A DNA stretch of 64,000 nucleotides from the NCBI RefSeq assembly GCF_900104515.1, contig NZ_FNJL01000010.1, positions 26,645-90,644 of the forward strand, given 5' to 3'. Origin of the DNA: Paracidovorax cattleyae (lineage in GTDB: Bacteria; Pseudomonadota; Gammaproteobacteria; Burkholderiales; Burkholderiaceae_C). How positions within the stretch are numbered: the stretch's first letter is position 1; each line of letters opens with the position of its first letter. The translations under genes were made by a program, and so were the position numbers. Below are positions 41,757 through 51,681 of the stretch, in pieces. Below the pieces are notes generated by a model that was given only the letters and a program-made list of their open reading frames with translations, did not search any database and was not told the DNA's origin.

Positions 41757-44150
41757 ATGTCCGCCATCGCTCCTGCCGCCCGGTCGGCTTTCCGTGCCTG
41801 CGTCGTGGCGGCCATCCGCGATGGCGAGGCGATGATGGAGGCGCTGGCGGCGCAGGCGCGCGACGCCCTGGACGCGGAGGCGCCGCTGGCGCGTGATCCG
41901 CGGCGGCGCGATGCGCTGGAGGGCGCGCGGGCGTTGCTGGCGCAGCACACGCCCGCGCTGGTGCGGGGCTTTCCCATGGCCCTGCTGGAGATCTTCGCGG
42001 GCGCCGATCCCGGTGCCCGGGCGCGGCCTTCCGGGCCCGCGGCGCCGGACTTCGGCGAGCTGTCCCTGATGGATGAGGCCGAGGTCATGGCGCAGGTGGA
42101 ACTCTCGCGCGCCCAGCAGGTGGCGCTGCATGCCACCGAGGCCGTGCTGGCGGAACTGGACGCGCTGGTGAGCGCGGCCCAGGGCCTGCCCAGCGTACAG
42201 CCCGACCGCAATCCGCTGCGGCCCGGGAACTACATCCGTGCCCTGCAGCAGGTGGTGGGGGCCACGGGGGTTTCGCCCGATGTGCGCACCCTCTGGATGG
42301 CGCCGCTGCGCAATGCCCTGGGTACCCAGCTCCAGGCCGCCTACCGCGGCGCCGCGGCCCGGCTCCGCGAAGATGGCGTGCAGCCCGTGGGCTATGCGGT
42401 CGCGGGCCATGTCGCGGGGCGGGGCGCCGCCACCGGGCGCTGGCAGGAGCCCGCGGTCGTCCAGGGGGGCGGCGGGCCGGGCGGTGGCTGGGGCACAGGA
42501 TACGGAACTGTCCCTGGCCTGGCCGGCATGCACGCCGCGCAAGGCACCTGGAGGGATCCGGTGACCGATTGGAGCAGCGTGGGGGCCGCGCCGCTGCAGC
42601 CGTCGCAGCCGGCGGTCCTGGCACCCGAGGCCGAGGAAGCGCTGCTCACCGCCGCCATGCTCCGGCAGATGCTGGCCCAGCCGATGGGACCGTTGCCGGT
42701 CCCCGTGGCCGCAGGCGGGCCCGAGCACCGGGCGATGGCGACGCACCCGGGCGCGCTGGATGGTCTTTCGGTGGCGGGGCTGCCGCTGGCCGTCGCCCCC
42801 GACGGCGATCTCGCCGCCGCGGCGGCCGAGGCCATGGAGGACATCGCCGAGCTCGAACGTATCGTGGGCCGCCTGTCCGGCAGCCTGCCCGCGCCGCTCG
42901 CCGCCGTCGCGCCTGCGCCGGCGCATCTGGAGCATCCCGGGCGGGCCGGTCCGGCGGATGCCGCCGCACGGCCCCGCTCGCGCACTGCCAGCGAGGTCGT
43001 GAGCCGGATGATGGACAACATCGCGCAGGACGACCGCCTGCTGCCGCCGGTGCAGCGCTCGCTGCAGAACCTGCGCCCGGCGCTGCAGCGCCTGGTGCGG
43101 CACGATCCGCGCTTTTTCACCGACGAGCGGCATCCCGCGCGCCGCCTGCTGGACGCGCTCACGCAGCGGGCGCTGTCCTTCGATTCCGAAGACGTGGATG
43201 ATTTCAGCGGCTTCGCGCGCCTCATGGAGCGGGCGGTGGACAGCGTGGCTTCGGGCGACACCCGCAGCGCCGATACCTTTGCGGCCGCCCTGGCGGGGCT
43301 GGAGGCCGGCTGGTCCGAGCAGGACCGGCGCCGCCGCGTGCGGGAGGAGTCCGCGCGTGCCGTGGCGCAGGAACTCACCCGGCGCGAGGCGCTGTCGCGG
43401 CGCGTGTCGCAGGACATCCGCGCGCTGGCCCGCGCCGAGGACGTGCCGCCGGACATCGTGGAGTTCGCTGCGGGCCCCTGGGCCGACGTGGTGGCACGTG
43501 CCCAGGCGGACCGGCCCGGCGAGGACGATCCCGGTGGCTACCTCGCGGTCGTGCCCGAGCTGTTCTGGCTCGCCCAGCCCGCGCTCGCGGCCCGCGCGCC
43601 CGAACGCCTGGCGCCGGCCGTCACGCGCATCCTGGGTGCCCTGCGCGGCGGACTGGACAGCGTGGGCCACGACGAAGGCATGACCGCCGCCATCCTGGAG
43701 CGCGTCGCCATCCTGCACCAGGCGGCCGCCGAGCAGGCCGCGGCCCGCGCGGGGGAGGCCACGGAATCCGGCATGCCGCACACCGGCAATTCCCTGCTGG
43801 AGCCCGAAGAGGCTGAAGAGGCTGGCGAGGATCCGGCCGAGGCTGCATCCACGCCCACCGACGGGACGAAGGCCTCCGGGGTCGAACTCTCGATCGGCAC
43901 CTGGGTGGAACTCACCACCAATCACCTCGCGGTGCATACGCAGCTCACCTGGGCCAGCCCGCACCACACGCTGTTCCTGTTCACCGCGCCCGACGGCAGC
44001 ACGCAATCCATGACGCGGCGCGTGCGTGACAAGCTCATGGCCGAGGGCGCGCTCAGGGTGCTGCCGGGGCCGCCGGCGAAGGCCAAGCCGAGGCCCAGGC
44101 CCAGGGGTGCGCCGGGCGACGGCTCCTCGCAGGTGCGCAAACCGCGGTGA
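41757..44150 (+). CDS. DUF1631 family protein
   Basis: The product has 797 residues. It shows the DUF1631 layout: an N-terminal helical region (FRACVVAAIRDGEAMMEALA, ELSLMDEAEVMAQVELSRAQ, NPLRPGNYIRALQQVV), a Gly/Ala/Pro-rich middle, a conserved helical block (LRPALQRLVRHDPRFFTDER, HPARRLLDALTQR), and a C-terminal beta domain (GTWVELTTNHLAVHTQLTWA, FLFTAPDGSTQSMTRR). The function is not established. It is co-directional with ettA, 80 bases downstream. Confidence 0.88.
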   Translation: MSAIAPAARSAFRACVVAAIRDGEAMMEALAAQARDALDAEAPLARDPRRRDALEGARALLAQHTPALVRGFPMALLEIFAGADPGARARPSGPAAPDFGELSLMDEAEVMAQVELSRAQQVALHATEAVLAELDALVSAAQGLPSVQPDRNPLRPGNYIRALQQVVGATGVSPDVRTLWMAPLRNALGTQLQAAYRGAAARLREDGVQPVGYAVAGHVAGRGAATGRWQEPAVVQGGGGPGGGWGTGYGTVPGLAGMHAAQGTWRDPVTDWSSVGAAPLQPSQPAVLAPEAEEALLTAAMLRQMLAQPMGPLPVPVAAGGPEHRAMATHPGALDGLSVAGLPLAVAPDGDLAAAAAEAMEDIAELERIVGRLSGSLPAPLAAVAPAPAHLEHPGRAGPADAAARPRSRTASEVVSRMMDNIAQDDRLLPPVQRSLQNLRPALQRLVRHDPRFFTDERHPARRLLDALTQRALSFDSEDVDDFSGFARLMERAVDSVASGDTRSADTFAAALAGLEAGWSEQDRRRRVREESARAVAQELTRREALSRRVSQDIRALARAEDVPPDIVEFAAGPWADVVARAQADRPGEDDPGGYLAVVPELFWLAQPALAARAPERLAPAVTRILGALRGGLDSVGHDEGMTAAILERVAILHQAAAEQAAARAGEATESGMPHTGNSLLEPEEAEEAGEDPAEAASTPTDGTKASGVELSIGTWVELTTNHLAVHTQLTWASPHHTLFLFTAPDGSTQSMTRRVRDKLMAEGALRVLPGPPAKAKPRPRPRGAPGDGSSQVRKPR

Positions 44151-44255
44151 GCGGCGGCAGGCGCTACCCCGCCCAACCCACCGAGGTCAGCGCGAGATGG
44201 CGCAACGTAAGCGATCTGAAATCTGCTGAACGCGGCCGTGGGCGGTGGCCGCACG

Positions 44256-45623
44256 TCAGGGTGGTGCGGACGGCGCGCCGGCCACCTTCTGGCGCACGAT
44301 CTGGATGTGGTGGCGCAGCGCGTAGAGCTCATCCGCATACGACAGCGGCACGCTCACTTTCTCGACCTGGGTTTCCAGCCGGGCCAGTTGCTCCAGCAGT
44401 TCCGGGGGCGGCAGGCTGCCGGTCTCGAACTGGTCCTCGATCTCGCGCAGGCGGCCGTACCAGCGGAACACGCGCGAGCGCACCCGGAACTGGTAGAGCG
44501 GCGGCACGATACGCGACAGCGGCAGCATTGCGGCCAGCAGTACACCCAGCACCAGCCACATGCGCTCGACGAGGTTGGCGATCCAGAACGGCAGGTAGCG
44601 CTGCAGCAGTGGCGGCGAACCGTTGATGGCCCGCTCGCCCTCGGCGGCGATCGGCAGTTCGCTGTGGCGGGTATTGGGAAACTCGCGCGCCCGGTTGAAC
44701 CAGCCCGCGCCGCCGTGCAGCGTCTGTGCGCCCTGCGCGAACAGCTGCAGCAGCGCCGGGTGCGTGCCCTCGCGCGCCAGCAGCGAGGTGGTGGAAGCCA
44801 CCAGGCGCACATCGGAGGAGGGCACGTTGCCCGCGAGGTCCACCACGCCGCGCGGCAGCGTGACGGGCGTGAGGAACGGAAAGCGCCGGGCATAGGCTTC
44901 GTTCTGCGGAAAGTCCATGAGCCGCACGCCGGGCGTTTGCAGCAGCATCTGCACCATCAGCGATTCGGGCGCGGAGGCGAACACCAGCGCGTCCAGCCGG
45001 CCCGCCAGGAAGTCCACCGTGGAGGGCGTCTGGCCCAGCTGCGTGCGGTGCACGCGGGCCGGATCCACCCGGTTGGCCTCCAGCAGCGTGTCCATGAGGG
45101 TCGGCACGCCGCTGCCCGGCGTGCCCACGTTCACCCGCAGGCCGCGCAGCTGTGCCAGGCTGGCGAGGCGGCCGCTGGCGGACACGCGCCGCGCCGCGTC
45201 GTCCCGGTAGAACAGCCAGATCGGCTCCACGAACAGGCTGCCCAGCGACTCCAGGTTTTCGGCGTCCTCCGGGCGCAGTTCGCCCGTGCCGCCCTGCACG
45301 AAGGCCAGGTCGGCCCGGCCCTCGCGCAGCAACTGCAGGTTGGCTGACGAGCCTTCGCTTTCCAGCAGCACCACGTCGATGCCGTCCGCCGCCAGGGCCG
45401 TGCGATAGCGCTGGCCGAATTCGGCATAGGCGCTTTGCGCCGGGCCGGTGGCCAGGGTGACGCGGCGCGGCGGATTGGGCTGCAGCCACCAGTAGGCCAG
45501 CGCCACCAGCCCCACGGCCAGGAAGGCGAGCGGACCGGCGGAGAGGATCAAGTCGCGCACGTTCAGCAGGGCCGTGCGCAGGCGCCGGGCGGCGGTGCGC
45601 GACCGGACGGCGAGCATGTTCAT
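44256..45623 (-). CDS. TAXI-family solute-binding/membrane-anchored protein
   Basis: The product has 455 residues. One N-terminal membrane helix (GPLAFLAVGLVALAYWWL) anchors a periplasmic TAXI-type binding domain: VTLATGPAQSAYAEFGQRY, GRADLAFVQGGTGE, LRVNVGTPGSGV, VDFLAGRLDALVFAS. A second membrane region lies near 345-375 (MWLVLGVLLAAMLPLSRIVP), then a cytoplasmic coiled coil. No TRAP permease gene is adjacent, so it may act as a sensor or with a distant permease. It overlaps the upstream peptidase gene by 4 bases. Confidence 0.85.
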   Translation of the reverse strand: MNMLAVRSRTAARRLRTALLNVRDLILSAGPLAFLAVGLVALAYWWLQPNPPRRVTLATGPAQSAYAEFGQRYRTALAADGIDVVLLESEGSSANLQLLREGRADLAFVQGGTGELRPEDAENLESLGSLFVEPIWLFYRDDAARRVSASGRLASLAQLRGLRVNVGTPGSGVPTLMDTLLEANRVDPARVHRTQLGQTPSTVDFLAGRLDALVFASAPESLMVQMLLQTPGVRLMDFPQNEAYARRFPFLTPVTLPRGVVDLAGNVPSSDVRLVASTTSLLAREGTHPALLQLFAQGAQTLHGGAGWFNRAREFPNTRHSELPIAAEGERAINGSPPLLQRYLPFWIANLVERMWLVLGVLLAAMLPLSRIVPPLYQFRVRSRVFRWYGRLREIEDQFETGSLPPPELLEQLARLETQVEKVSVPLSYADELYALRHHIQIVRQKVAGAPSAPP

Positions 45624-46666
45624 GGCCAGACCGCTCCCCAGGGCGCCATGCCGCCCGGCTCCGCCGCGCCGGGCAGGTGCAGGCCCTGCGGCGTGGCGAG
45701 CGACCGCGCCGCGAGCACCGCACGCAGCGTGGCGCGGGCCGTGACCTCGGCCGCCAGGGTGGACAGCACCATCATGCCCGGAGAACGGCCCGCCAGGCCC
45801 GTGCCCAGCGCGAAGAGCGTGTCGCCGTCCGACAGCGTGTGCACGGGGTTGATGGCGCGCGCCAGCCCGTCGTGCGCGCACACCGCCAGCCGCCGCGCCT
45901 GTGCCTTGGTGATGGCGGCATCGGTCGCCACCACGCCGATCGTGGTGTTGGTGCCCGCGAGCAGCGTGCTCGGCACATCCCCCGCCAGCAGCGCGCGGCG
46001 CGTATCGCGCAGCCGCAGCCCGTCGGCCGTGCGGGCGCCCGCCACCGGACGGCCGGACTCCGGGTCCATCACGTCGCCGGCCGCATTGCAGGCCACCAGC
46101 GCGCCCACGGTCACGCCCAGCACGGTGATCGACGCGCTGCCGATGCCGCCCTTCATGGCGTATTCCATGCCGAAGAGTTTGCCCACCGAGGCACCCGCCC
46201 CGGCGCCCACGTTGCCTTCGGGCGGGTCCGCGCGCGACGCGGCGGCGCAGGCCGCGTAGCCTGCGGCAGCGTCGGGGCGGATGCGCGCGTCGCCCACGGG
46301 AAGGTCGAACAGCACGGCAGCCGGCACCAGCGGGATGCGGGCCACGCCCACGTCCAGGCCGATGCCGCGCTCTTCCAGCCAGCGCACGGCGCCGCTGGCC
46401 GCGTCCAGCCCGAACGCGCTGCCGCCGGCCAGCATCACGGCATGGATGCGATCGACCAGGTGCGTGGGCTCCAGCAGGTCGGTCTCGCGCGTGCCGGGCG
46501 CCGCGCCGCGCACGTCCACGCCGCCCACCGCGCCCTCGCGGGCGATGACCACGCTGCAGCCGGTGGGCCGGCGCGTGTCGGTGCTGTGGCCGACCTCGAT
46601 GCCGGCGACGCGGGTGATGGAGCCGGCATCGCCGGCAGGGCCTGGGGAGTGCGAGAACTGGGACAT
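45620..46666 (-). CDS. P1-family (DmpA/BapA-type) peptidase
   Basis: The product has 348 residues. Family marks: ITRVAGIEVGHSTDTRRPTG, VHVMLAGGSAFGLDAASG-like HAVMLAGGSAFGLDAASGAV, GGIGSASITV, and the self-processing site region AGTNTTIGVVATDA, whose Thr/Ser becomes the N-terminal nucleophile after autocleavage. These enzymes release N-terminal D- or L-residues or beta-peptides. The start at 46666 is chosen by homology to the family's N-terminus; no ribosome-binding site is obvious (the preceding bases are pyrimidine-rich), so it could lie elsewhere. Confidence 0.85.
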   Translation of the reverse strand: MSQFSHSPGPAGDAGSITRVAGIEVGHSTDTRRPTGCSVVIAREGAVGGVDVRGAAPGTRETDLLEPTHLVDRIHAVMLAGGSAFGLDAASGAVRWLEERGIGLDVGVARIPLVPAAVLFDLPVGDARIRPDAAAGYAACAAASRADPPEGNVGAGAGASVGKLFGMEYAMKGGIGSASITVLGVTVGALVACNAAGDVMDPESGRPVAGARTADGLRLRDTRRALLAGDVPSTLLAGTNTTIGVVATDAAITKAQARRLAVCAHDGLARAINPVHTLSDGDTLFALGTGLAGRSPGMMVLSTLAAEVTARATLRAVLAARSLATPQGLHLPGAAEPGGMAPWGAVWP

Positions 46667-46877
46667 GGGAGGAAGGGCCGGTTCGCCGGCGTGCCGCGGA
46701 GGGCGCCACCATAGCGCAAGCACGCAGGCTCCGTCAGCCCGCGCGGCTGCGAACCCGGCATGGGGCTTGCAACGACGGAAGGCCTGCGCAGCGCCCCGAA
46801 CCGAAGCGTGGCGTGCCGGGGCGGAGGTCACCGCGGCAGGCAGTGCACTTTGCCATGGCATGCCGAGAACAATGCGG

Positions 46878-47231
46878 TCAGGCCATGATCCACACCTTGC
46901 GCACCGTCTCGATGGTGCGCCACGTGCCCACGTAGCCCGGCTTCATGACGAAGCAGTCGCCGGCCCTGAAGATCTTCGGCTCGTGGCCGCGTTCGGTGAT
47001 TTCCACCACGCCGGAGAGGATCAGGCAGAACTCCCAGGTCTCGCCCTTGATGGAGTGGTTGAGGCCCGGGGTGGCTTCCCAGACGCCTGCGCGGATGGCA
47101 CCGTCCTTGGCGCTGTCGATGTCCCAGTTGCGGCAGACGATGTCGCCCTCGATCACGCGCTCGGCAGGCGGGCGGTATTCGGGGGCTTCGCCGAGCTTGT
47201 CGAAGGGGAAGGTCACGAGCAAATCAGACAT
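46878..47231 (-). CDS. Cupin-domain protein (cupin_3/DUF861-like)
   Basis: The product has 117 residues. ATG at 47231 is chosen for the clean start MSDLLVTFPFDKLG. The cupin barrel is visible as GVWEATPGLNHSI, WEFCLILSGVVEITERGHEP and FRAGDCFVMKPGYVGTWRTI. It is a single small cupin like the (S)-ureidoglycine aminohydrolase-related or ethanolamine-associated types. Function not determined; it is monocistronic with its own upstream region. Confidence 0.85.
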   Translation of the reverse strand: MSDLLVTFPFDKLGEAPEYRPPAERVIEGDIVCRNWDIDSAKDGAIRAGVWEATPGLNHSIKGETWEFCLILSGVVEITERGHEPKIFRAGDCFVMKPGYVGTWRTIETVRKVWIMA

Positions 47232-47396
47232 GGCGTGGTCCTGCAGGGAAGGAAGCAACGAAAAACCCGTTGGGGCGATGCGATGCTCCGATGCTAGGTG
47301 GGGAAGGCGCCGGGAGTGTGCCGAAAACGCCCGTGCCGGCAGCGGCAAATGTGCTGTTGCGGCGGGGCCGCCAGCGCAATCTGCCGCCCGGCATGC

Positions 47397-48209
47397 TCAG
47401 CGGCCGGCGGGTTCGATACGGCTCGCGACGAAGCCGCCCGTATCGCGTTCCGCAAGGAATCGCACCCGCGCGCCCGGCACCAGGACGGCCTCCGGGATCG
47501 TCTCGCGCACGCGGAACACCATGGTCATGGCGGGCATGTCCAGGTTCCGGAGTTCGCCGTGGCGCAGCGTGATGCGCCGGGTGGCGGCGTCCCAGCGCAC
47601 GACTTCGCCGTCGCTCAGGTCCGGCGCCTGCGGAGTGCTCCCGGTGTTGGCGGTGGCCCCATGGTCCGCAGGGCCGGCAGCGGCCGGCTGCGCGGAATAG
47701 CTGGTGAACACGCGGGCACTGCCGCCCCGCGCGACCAGCAATACGTCGTAGGCATCGCGGCGGCCGCCGTAGATGGCACCGTCCATCCCGGGCGAGCCCA
47801 CCGGCATGCCCGGCACGGCCAGGCCCAGGGCCTGGGGCCTGTCGCGCAATAGGCGCTGCACGTCGGCAGCGGGCACGTGGCCCTCGACCAGGTAGCCGCC
47901 CACCAGCGCGGTGTGGCACGAGCCCAGCTTCTGCGGCAGGCCGAGTTTTTCGCGCACCGCGGCATTGCCCGTGTCGTGCACGGTGGCCTGGAAGCCGTTG
48001 GCCTGCATGTGGTCCACCCAGTCCTTGCAGCAGCCGCAGTTCGGGTCTTTCCAGACCTCGATGGCTGTGGACGCCGGGCGGGCCGCGTGGGTTGGCCAGG
48101 GCAGAGCGGTGGCGGCCGTGGTGCAGAGCACGCTCCCCAGCCAGGCGCGGCGGGAGAGGGCGGGCCGGCGCACGCCGCAGGAGGAAGTGGACTGGGCGGT
48201 GTGGTGCAT
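47397..48209 (-). CDS. DUF411-CusF fusion, exported copper-binding protein
   Basis: The product has 270 residues. A twin-arginine signal is likely (LSRRAWLGSVL). Residues about 50-135 are a DUF411 metal-binding domain: VWKDPNCGCCKDWVDHM, KLGSCHTALVGGYLVEGHV. After a Thr/Pro-rich linker, residues about 195-265 form a CusF-like domain (GEVVRWDAATRRITLRHGEL, LDMPAMTMVF) with the Met pair that binds Cu(I). ATG at 48209 has AAAGGA upstream. The two domains are commonly encoded separately. It closes the copper cluster and probably shuttles or buffers periplasmic copper. Confidence 0.87.
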   Translation of the reverse strand: MHHTAQSTSSCGVRRPALSRRAWLGSVLCTTAATALPWPTHAARPASTAIEVWKDPNCGCCKDWVDHMQANGFQATVHDTGNAAVREKLGLPQKLGSCHTALVGGYLVEGHVPAADVQRLLRDRPQALGLAVPGMPVGSPGMDGAIYGGRRDAYDVLLVARGGSARVFTSYSAQPAAAGPADHGATANTGSTPQAPDLSDGEVVRWDAATRRITLRHGELRNLDMPAMTMVFRVRETIPEAVLVPGARVRFLAERDTGGFVASRIEPAGR

Positions 48210-48270
48210 GGAATGCGTCCTTTCGGTCAAGCTGCAGGGGTGCGATTGCGCCTCGGGGGTGGTGCGGGTG

Positions 48271-49689
48271 TCAGTGGCCATGGTGCCCTCCGGCCGGCTT
48301 GCGCACGCGGGCCGCGCCGTCGCTGGCGCCCGCACCGGGAGGCGGTGCATCCGCTGCGCGCGCTGCGGGCGGCAGTGCCGTGGCATCGCCCTGCCATTCG
48401 TGCGCGCGGGTGCCGGGGGGCTGCGCGTAGTCGCCCGGGTCCCGGAAATCCCGGGCCGCGAGCCCCTCGCGCACCTTGAGCACGCTGAACATGCCGCCCA
48501 TCTCCAGCGGCCCGAACGGGCCGGTGCCGGTCATCATGGGCAGGGTGTTGTCGGGCAGGGGCATCTCCATCGCGCCCATGTCGGCCATGCCGCGCTCGCC
48601 CATCACCATGTAGTCGGGCACGATCTTCTGGATCTTGGCCCCAAGCCCGTGGTGGTCCACGCCGATCATGGTGGGCACGTCGTGGCCCATGGCGCCCATG
48701 GTGTGGTGGCTCTTGTGGCAGTGCACGGCCCAGTCGCCGGGCTCGTCGGCGATGAACTCGATCTGCCGCATCTGCCCCACGGCGACGTCGGTGGTCACCT
48801 CGGGCCAGCGTGCCGACGGGGGAACGGTGCCGCCGTCTGTGCCCGTCACCTCGAACTCGTGGCCGTGCACGTGGATGGGGTGGTTGGTCATGGTGAGGTT
48901 GCCGATGCGCAGGCGCACTCGGTCGCCGCGCCGCGCCACGAAGGGATCGATGCCCGGGAAGACGCGGCTGTTCCACGACCACACGTTGAAATCCGTCATC
49001 TCGTTGATGCGCGGCGTGCGGCTGCCCGGCTCCACCGCGAATGCTCCGAGCAGGAAGGCGTAGTCGCGGTCGGCCGTGGCGATGCGCGGGTGCCTGCCGC
49101 GCGCATCCAGCCGCGGGTGCGTGATCCACAGGCCCATGAGGCCCATGGCCATTTGCACCATCTCGTCGGCATGCGGGTGGTACATGAAGGTGCCGGGGCG
49201 GCGCGCGGTGAACTCGTACACGAAGGTCTTGCCCGCGGGGATCGCCGGCTGGTTGAGGCCCGACACACCATCCATCCCGTTGGGCAGCCGCTGGCCGTGC
49301 CAGTGCACGCTGGTGTGTTCGGGCAGGCGGTTGGTGACGAAGATGCGCACGTGGTCGCCTTCGACCACCTCGATCGTGGGTCCGGGGCTCTGGCCGTTGT
49401 AGCCCCAGAGGTTGACGTGGAAGCCTGGCGCGAATTCCCGCACCACGGGCTCGGCGACGAGGTGGAATTCCTTGACCCCGGCGTTCATGCGCCAGGGCAG
49501 GCTCCAGCCGTTGAGGGTGACGACCGGATGGAAGGGCAGGCCCGTGGGCGGGAGCGGCGGTACCTGGGTGCCGGCGCCCGCGGGCGTGGCGGCCTCGGGC
49601 AGGGCCGCGAGGGCCGCGCGGCCCACCGAAGCGGCGGAGAGGGCGGCCACGGCCGTGGCGGCGCCGCCGAAGAAGTGTCTGCGTTGCAT
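48271..49689 (-). CDS. Multicopper oxidase, CopA-like
   Basis: The product has 472 residues. Tat-type N-terminus MQRRHFFGGAATAVAAL. Copper ligands are complete: HWHG (about 128), HPHA (about 170), HPIHVHGH (about 290) and HCHKSHHTM (about 347). The C-terminal 60 residues are Met/His/Pro-rich and end in GGHHGH. It should oxidise Cu(I) in the periplasm. It lies three bases after the TolC-family gene and upstream of the DUF411-CusF gene. Confidence 0.93.
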   Translation of the reverse strand: MQRRHFFGGAATAVAALSAASVGRAALAALPEAATPAGAGTQVPPLPPTGLPFHPVVTLNGWSLPWRMNAGVKEFHLVAEPVVREFAPGFHVNLWGYNGQSPGPTIEVVEGDHVRIFVTNRLPEHTSVHWHGQRLPNGMDGVSGLNQPAIPAGKTFVYEFTARRPGTFMYHPHADEMVQMAMGLMGLWITHPRLDARGRHPRIATADRDYAFLLGAFAVEPGSRTPRINEMTDFNVWSWNSRVFPGIDPFVARRGDRVRLRIGNLTMTNHPIHVHGHEFEVTGTDGGTVPPSARWPEVTTDVAVGQMRQIEFIADEPGDWAVHCHKSHHTMGAMGHDVPTMIGVDHHGLGAKIQKIVPDYMVMGERGMADMGAMEMPLPDNTLPMMTGTGPFGPLEMGGMFSVLKVREGLAARDFRDPGDYAQPPGTRAHEWQGDATALPPAARAADAPPPGAGASDGAARVRKPAGGHHGH

Positions 49690-49692
49690 GGG

Positions 49693-51180
49693 TCAGTGGC
49701 CCGCGCCGGCCGGGGCCGTGCTGGACGAAGTGGGGGAGGAAACAACGGAGGAGGTTGCCGCGGTGGATGCGGTGGACTGCGCGCCGGGCGAGGCGACCGC
49801 GAGCGCGAACTGCAGGTCGGTGTCCGCGAGCCAGAAGTCGCGCCGTGCGGCGACGGCGTCGGCCACGGCCTGCGTGGTCTGGCGTGCCTGCGCGAGCAGG
49901 TCCCAGACGCTGGCGAGCATGCCGTTGTAGCGCAGCAGGGTCTCGTCCTGGATCTGCTGCTGCAGGGGCACGACGTGCTTTTCCTGCTCCTGCGCCAGCT
50001 CCCAGGCGGTGCGGTAGCCGCGCCAGTGCATGCGCACTTCGGAGCGGGCGCGCAGGGCCGTCTGTTGCAGCGTGGCGGCGCTCTCGTTCACGAGCCCCTG
50101 CGCACGAGCGCTCGCGGCGCCGCCCCAGTCGAACAGCGGCAATGGCAGTTCCAGCTCCCAGCCGCGCTTGACTTCGGAGTGGCCGCCGGCGCCGCGCTCG
50201 GTGGTGGTGTCGCGCCGGTAGCCTAGGCCGATGTCGCCGAAGAGCTGGGCGGCGCGGGAGACGCCCTGCTGGCCAGCCACGCGATCGAGCCCGAGGCGCG
50301 CCGCGCGCACGTCGAGGCGTTCGCGCAGGGCGCGTTGCTCCAGGGTGGCGGAGTCCATCGGTTCAGCCGGCAGGTCGGGCAGTTGCGGAGGCAGGGTGAT
50401 CGCATCGGCGGAGGTGCCCCAGAGGCCCAGCGCGAGCGCCAGCGCCTCGCGCTCCGTGCCGGCTGCGAGCCGCGCCCGGGCCAGCCGCGCCCGCGCGTCG
50501 GCCAGCACGGCCTGCTCGCGCGCGGCCTGCAGCCGGCTCCAGTTGCCGACGCTGGCCATGCGGCGCGCCAGCTCGGCGCCGGCATCGGCGGCATCGTGCA
50601 TGCGCTCGTGCGCAGAAGCGGTCTCCTGCGCGGCCACGGCGCGCAGCCAGGCACGGCGCGCATCGCTCGCAACGCGCGCCGCATCCGCCGCGGAGGCGAG
50701 CGTGTCCTGCTCGCGCAGGCTGCCAGCCCAGCGGCTGCGCCAGGGCAGGGCGATCAGGTCTGCGAGGCTGAAGGTGAGCGAGCGCTCGATCTCGCGCTCG
50801 TGCGCGGTCGCGAGCCGCCCCAGTCCCAGCACCGGGTTGGGCGGCGTGAGCGCCTGCACGCGCTCCGCGTCCTGCACGCCCAGGCGGGCGAGGCGGGCCT
50901 GCAGGCCGGGGTGGCGCAGCAGTGCGATGCGCACCGCGGCGTCCTGCGTGAGGGGCTCGGCCAGCCAGCGGGCCACGGCATCGTCGGCGGCGTGCTGAGC
51001 GGCGGGGTCGGTGGAAGGCAGTGCGGCGCTGTCGGCACGGGCCGTGCGGCCCTGCAATGCGGACTGTACGTCGCTGCGCAGGCCGTCGGGCGAGACGCTG
51101 GCGCAGCCTGCCAGCAGGAGCGCGGCGGCGAGGGTCGGCCAGCGCACCGGGCGGAGGTGGGGGATGGGTGCGGTTGTCAT
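49693..51180 (-). CDS. TolC-family outer-membrane channel (CusC/CzcC-like)
   Basis: The product has 495 residues. ATG at 51180 gives a lipoprotein signal (PTLAAALLLAGC). The helical TolC repeats follow, with ALGLWG and LFDWGGAASARAQGLVNES typical of OEP proteins. No CusA/CusB pump genes are in the window, so it either works with a pump encoded elsewhere or serves this cluster directly. It overlaps the His-rich gene upstream by 4 bases. Confidence 0.88.
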   Translation of the reverse strand: MTTAPIPHLRPVRWPTLAAALLLAGCASVSPDGLRSDVQSALQGRTARADSAALPSTDPAAQHAADDAVARWLAEPLTQDAAVRIALLRHPGLQARLARLGVQDAERVQALTPPNPVLGLGRLATAHEREIERSLTFSLADLIALPWRSRWAGSLREQDTLASAADAARVASDARRAWLRAVAAQETASAHERMHDAADAGAELARRMASVGNWSRLQAAREQAVLADARARLARARLAAGTEREALALALGLWGTSADAITLPPQLPDLPAEPMDSATLEQRALRERLDVRAARLGLDRVAGQQGVSRAAQLFGDIGLGYRRDTTTERGAGGHSEVKRGWELELPLPLFDWGGAASARAQGLVNESAATLQQTALRARSEVRMHWRGYRTAWELAQEQEKHVVPLQQQIQDETLLRYNGMLASVWDLLAQARQTTQAVADAVAARRDFWLADTDLQFALAVASPGAQSTASTAATSSVVSSPTSSSTAPAGAGH

Positions 51181-51572
51181 GGCCGGTGCCCTCCGGCAGG
51201 GCTGCTGCCGTGTCCGTGATCGCTGCCGTGGTGATGGCCGTGACCATGGCCTTGGTCGTGGTCGTGGTCGTGCATGCCGGGTGATGGCTCCGCCGCCGCG
51301 GGCGCGGCCTGGGCGTCGCGCCAGTCCATCGAGGCGGTACTCGCGGGCCAGGGCGGCAGCGCCGCGTGGCGCGGTGGCGCGGCGGGTGCGTCCGGTAGCG
51401 CGGCATCCCCCTGCACGGCATCGGCCGGCGGGGCCGGTATTTGCGCCGGCACGGCGGCGGGCAGGATCAGCGCCGCTGCGAGCGCGCAGCGGCCCAGGAC
51501 CGAACGATGGATACGGGAAGTGAAACGGAAACGTCGGGAACGGAAATGGGCACGGGGCCCCGGGGTATGCAT
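51177..51572 (-). CDS. His-rich exported protein of the copper cluster
   Basis: The product has 131 residues. A basic N-terminus (RSRRFRFTSRIHRSVLGRC) and a hydrophobic stretch ending in AVPAQ suggest export. The mature part is Ala/Pro-rich, and the last 35 residues are His/Asp/Gly-rich (MHDHDHDQGHGHGHHHG), a metal-binding tail. The start may be further in. Coupling to the TolC-family gene (ATGA) and the composition support copper or zinc buffering. Confidence 0.68.
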   Translation of the reverse strand: MHTPGPRAHFRSRRFRFTSRIHRSVLGRCALAAALILPAAVPAQIPAPPADAVQGDAALPDAPAAPPRHAALPPWPASTASMDWRDAQAAPAAAEPSPGMHDHDHDQGHGHGHHHGSDHGHGSSPAGGHRP

Positions 51573-51681
51573 GGAAAGCCTCTCCTGGACTCGGAATCGG
51601 AACGGAACGCGGCCGCGCCGCCGTGCGCCGAGGTTGTCTCGGACGGCACGGCCGGGGCGGACGCACTTCGGGCGTCGAGGC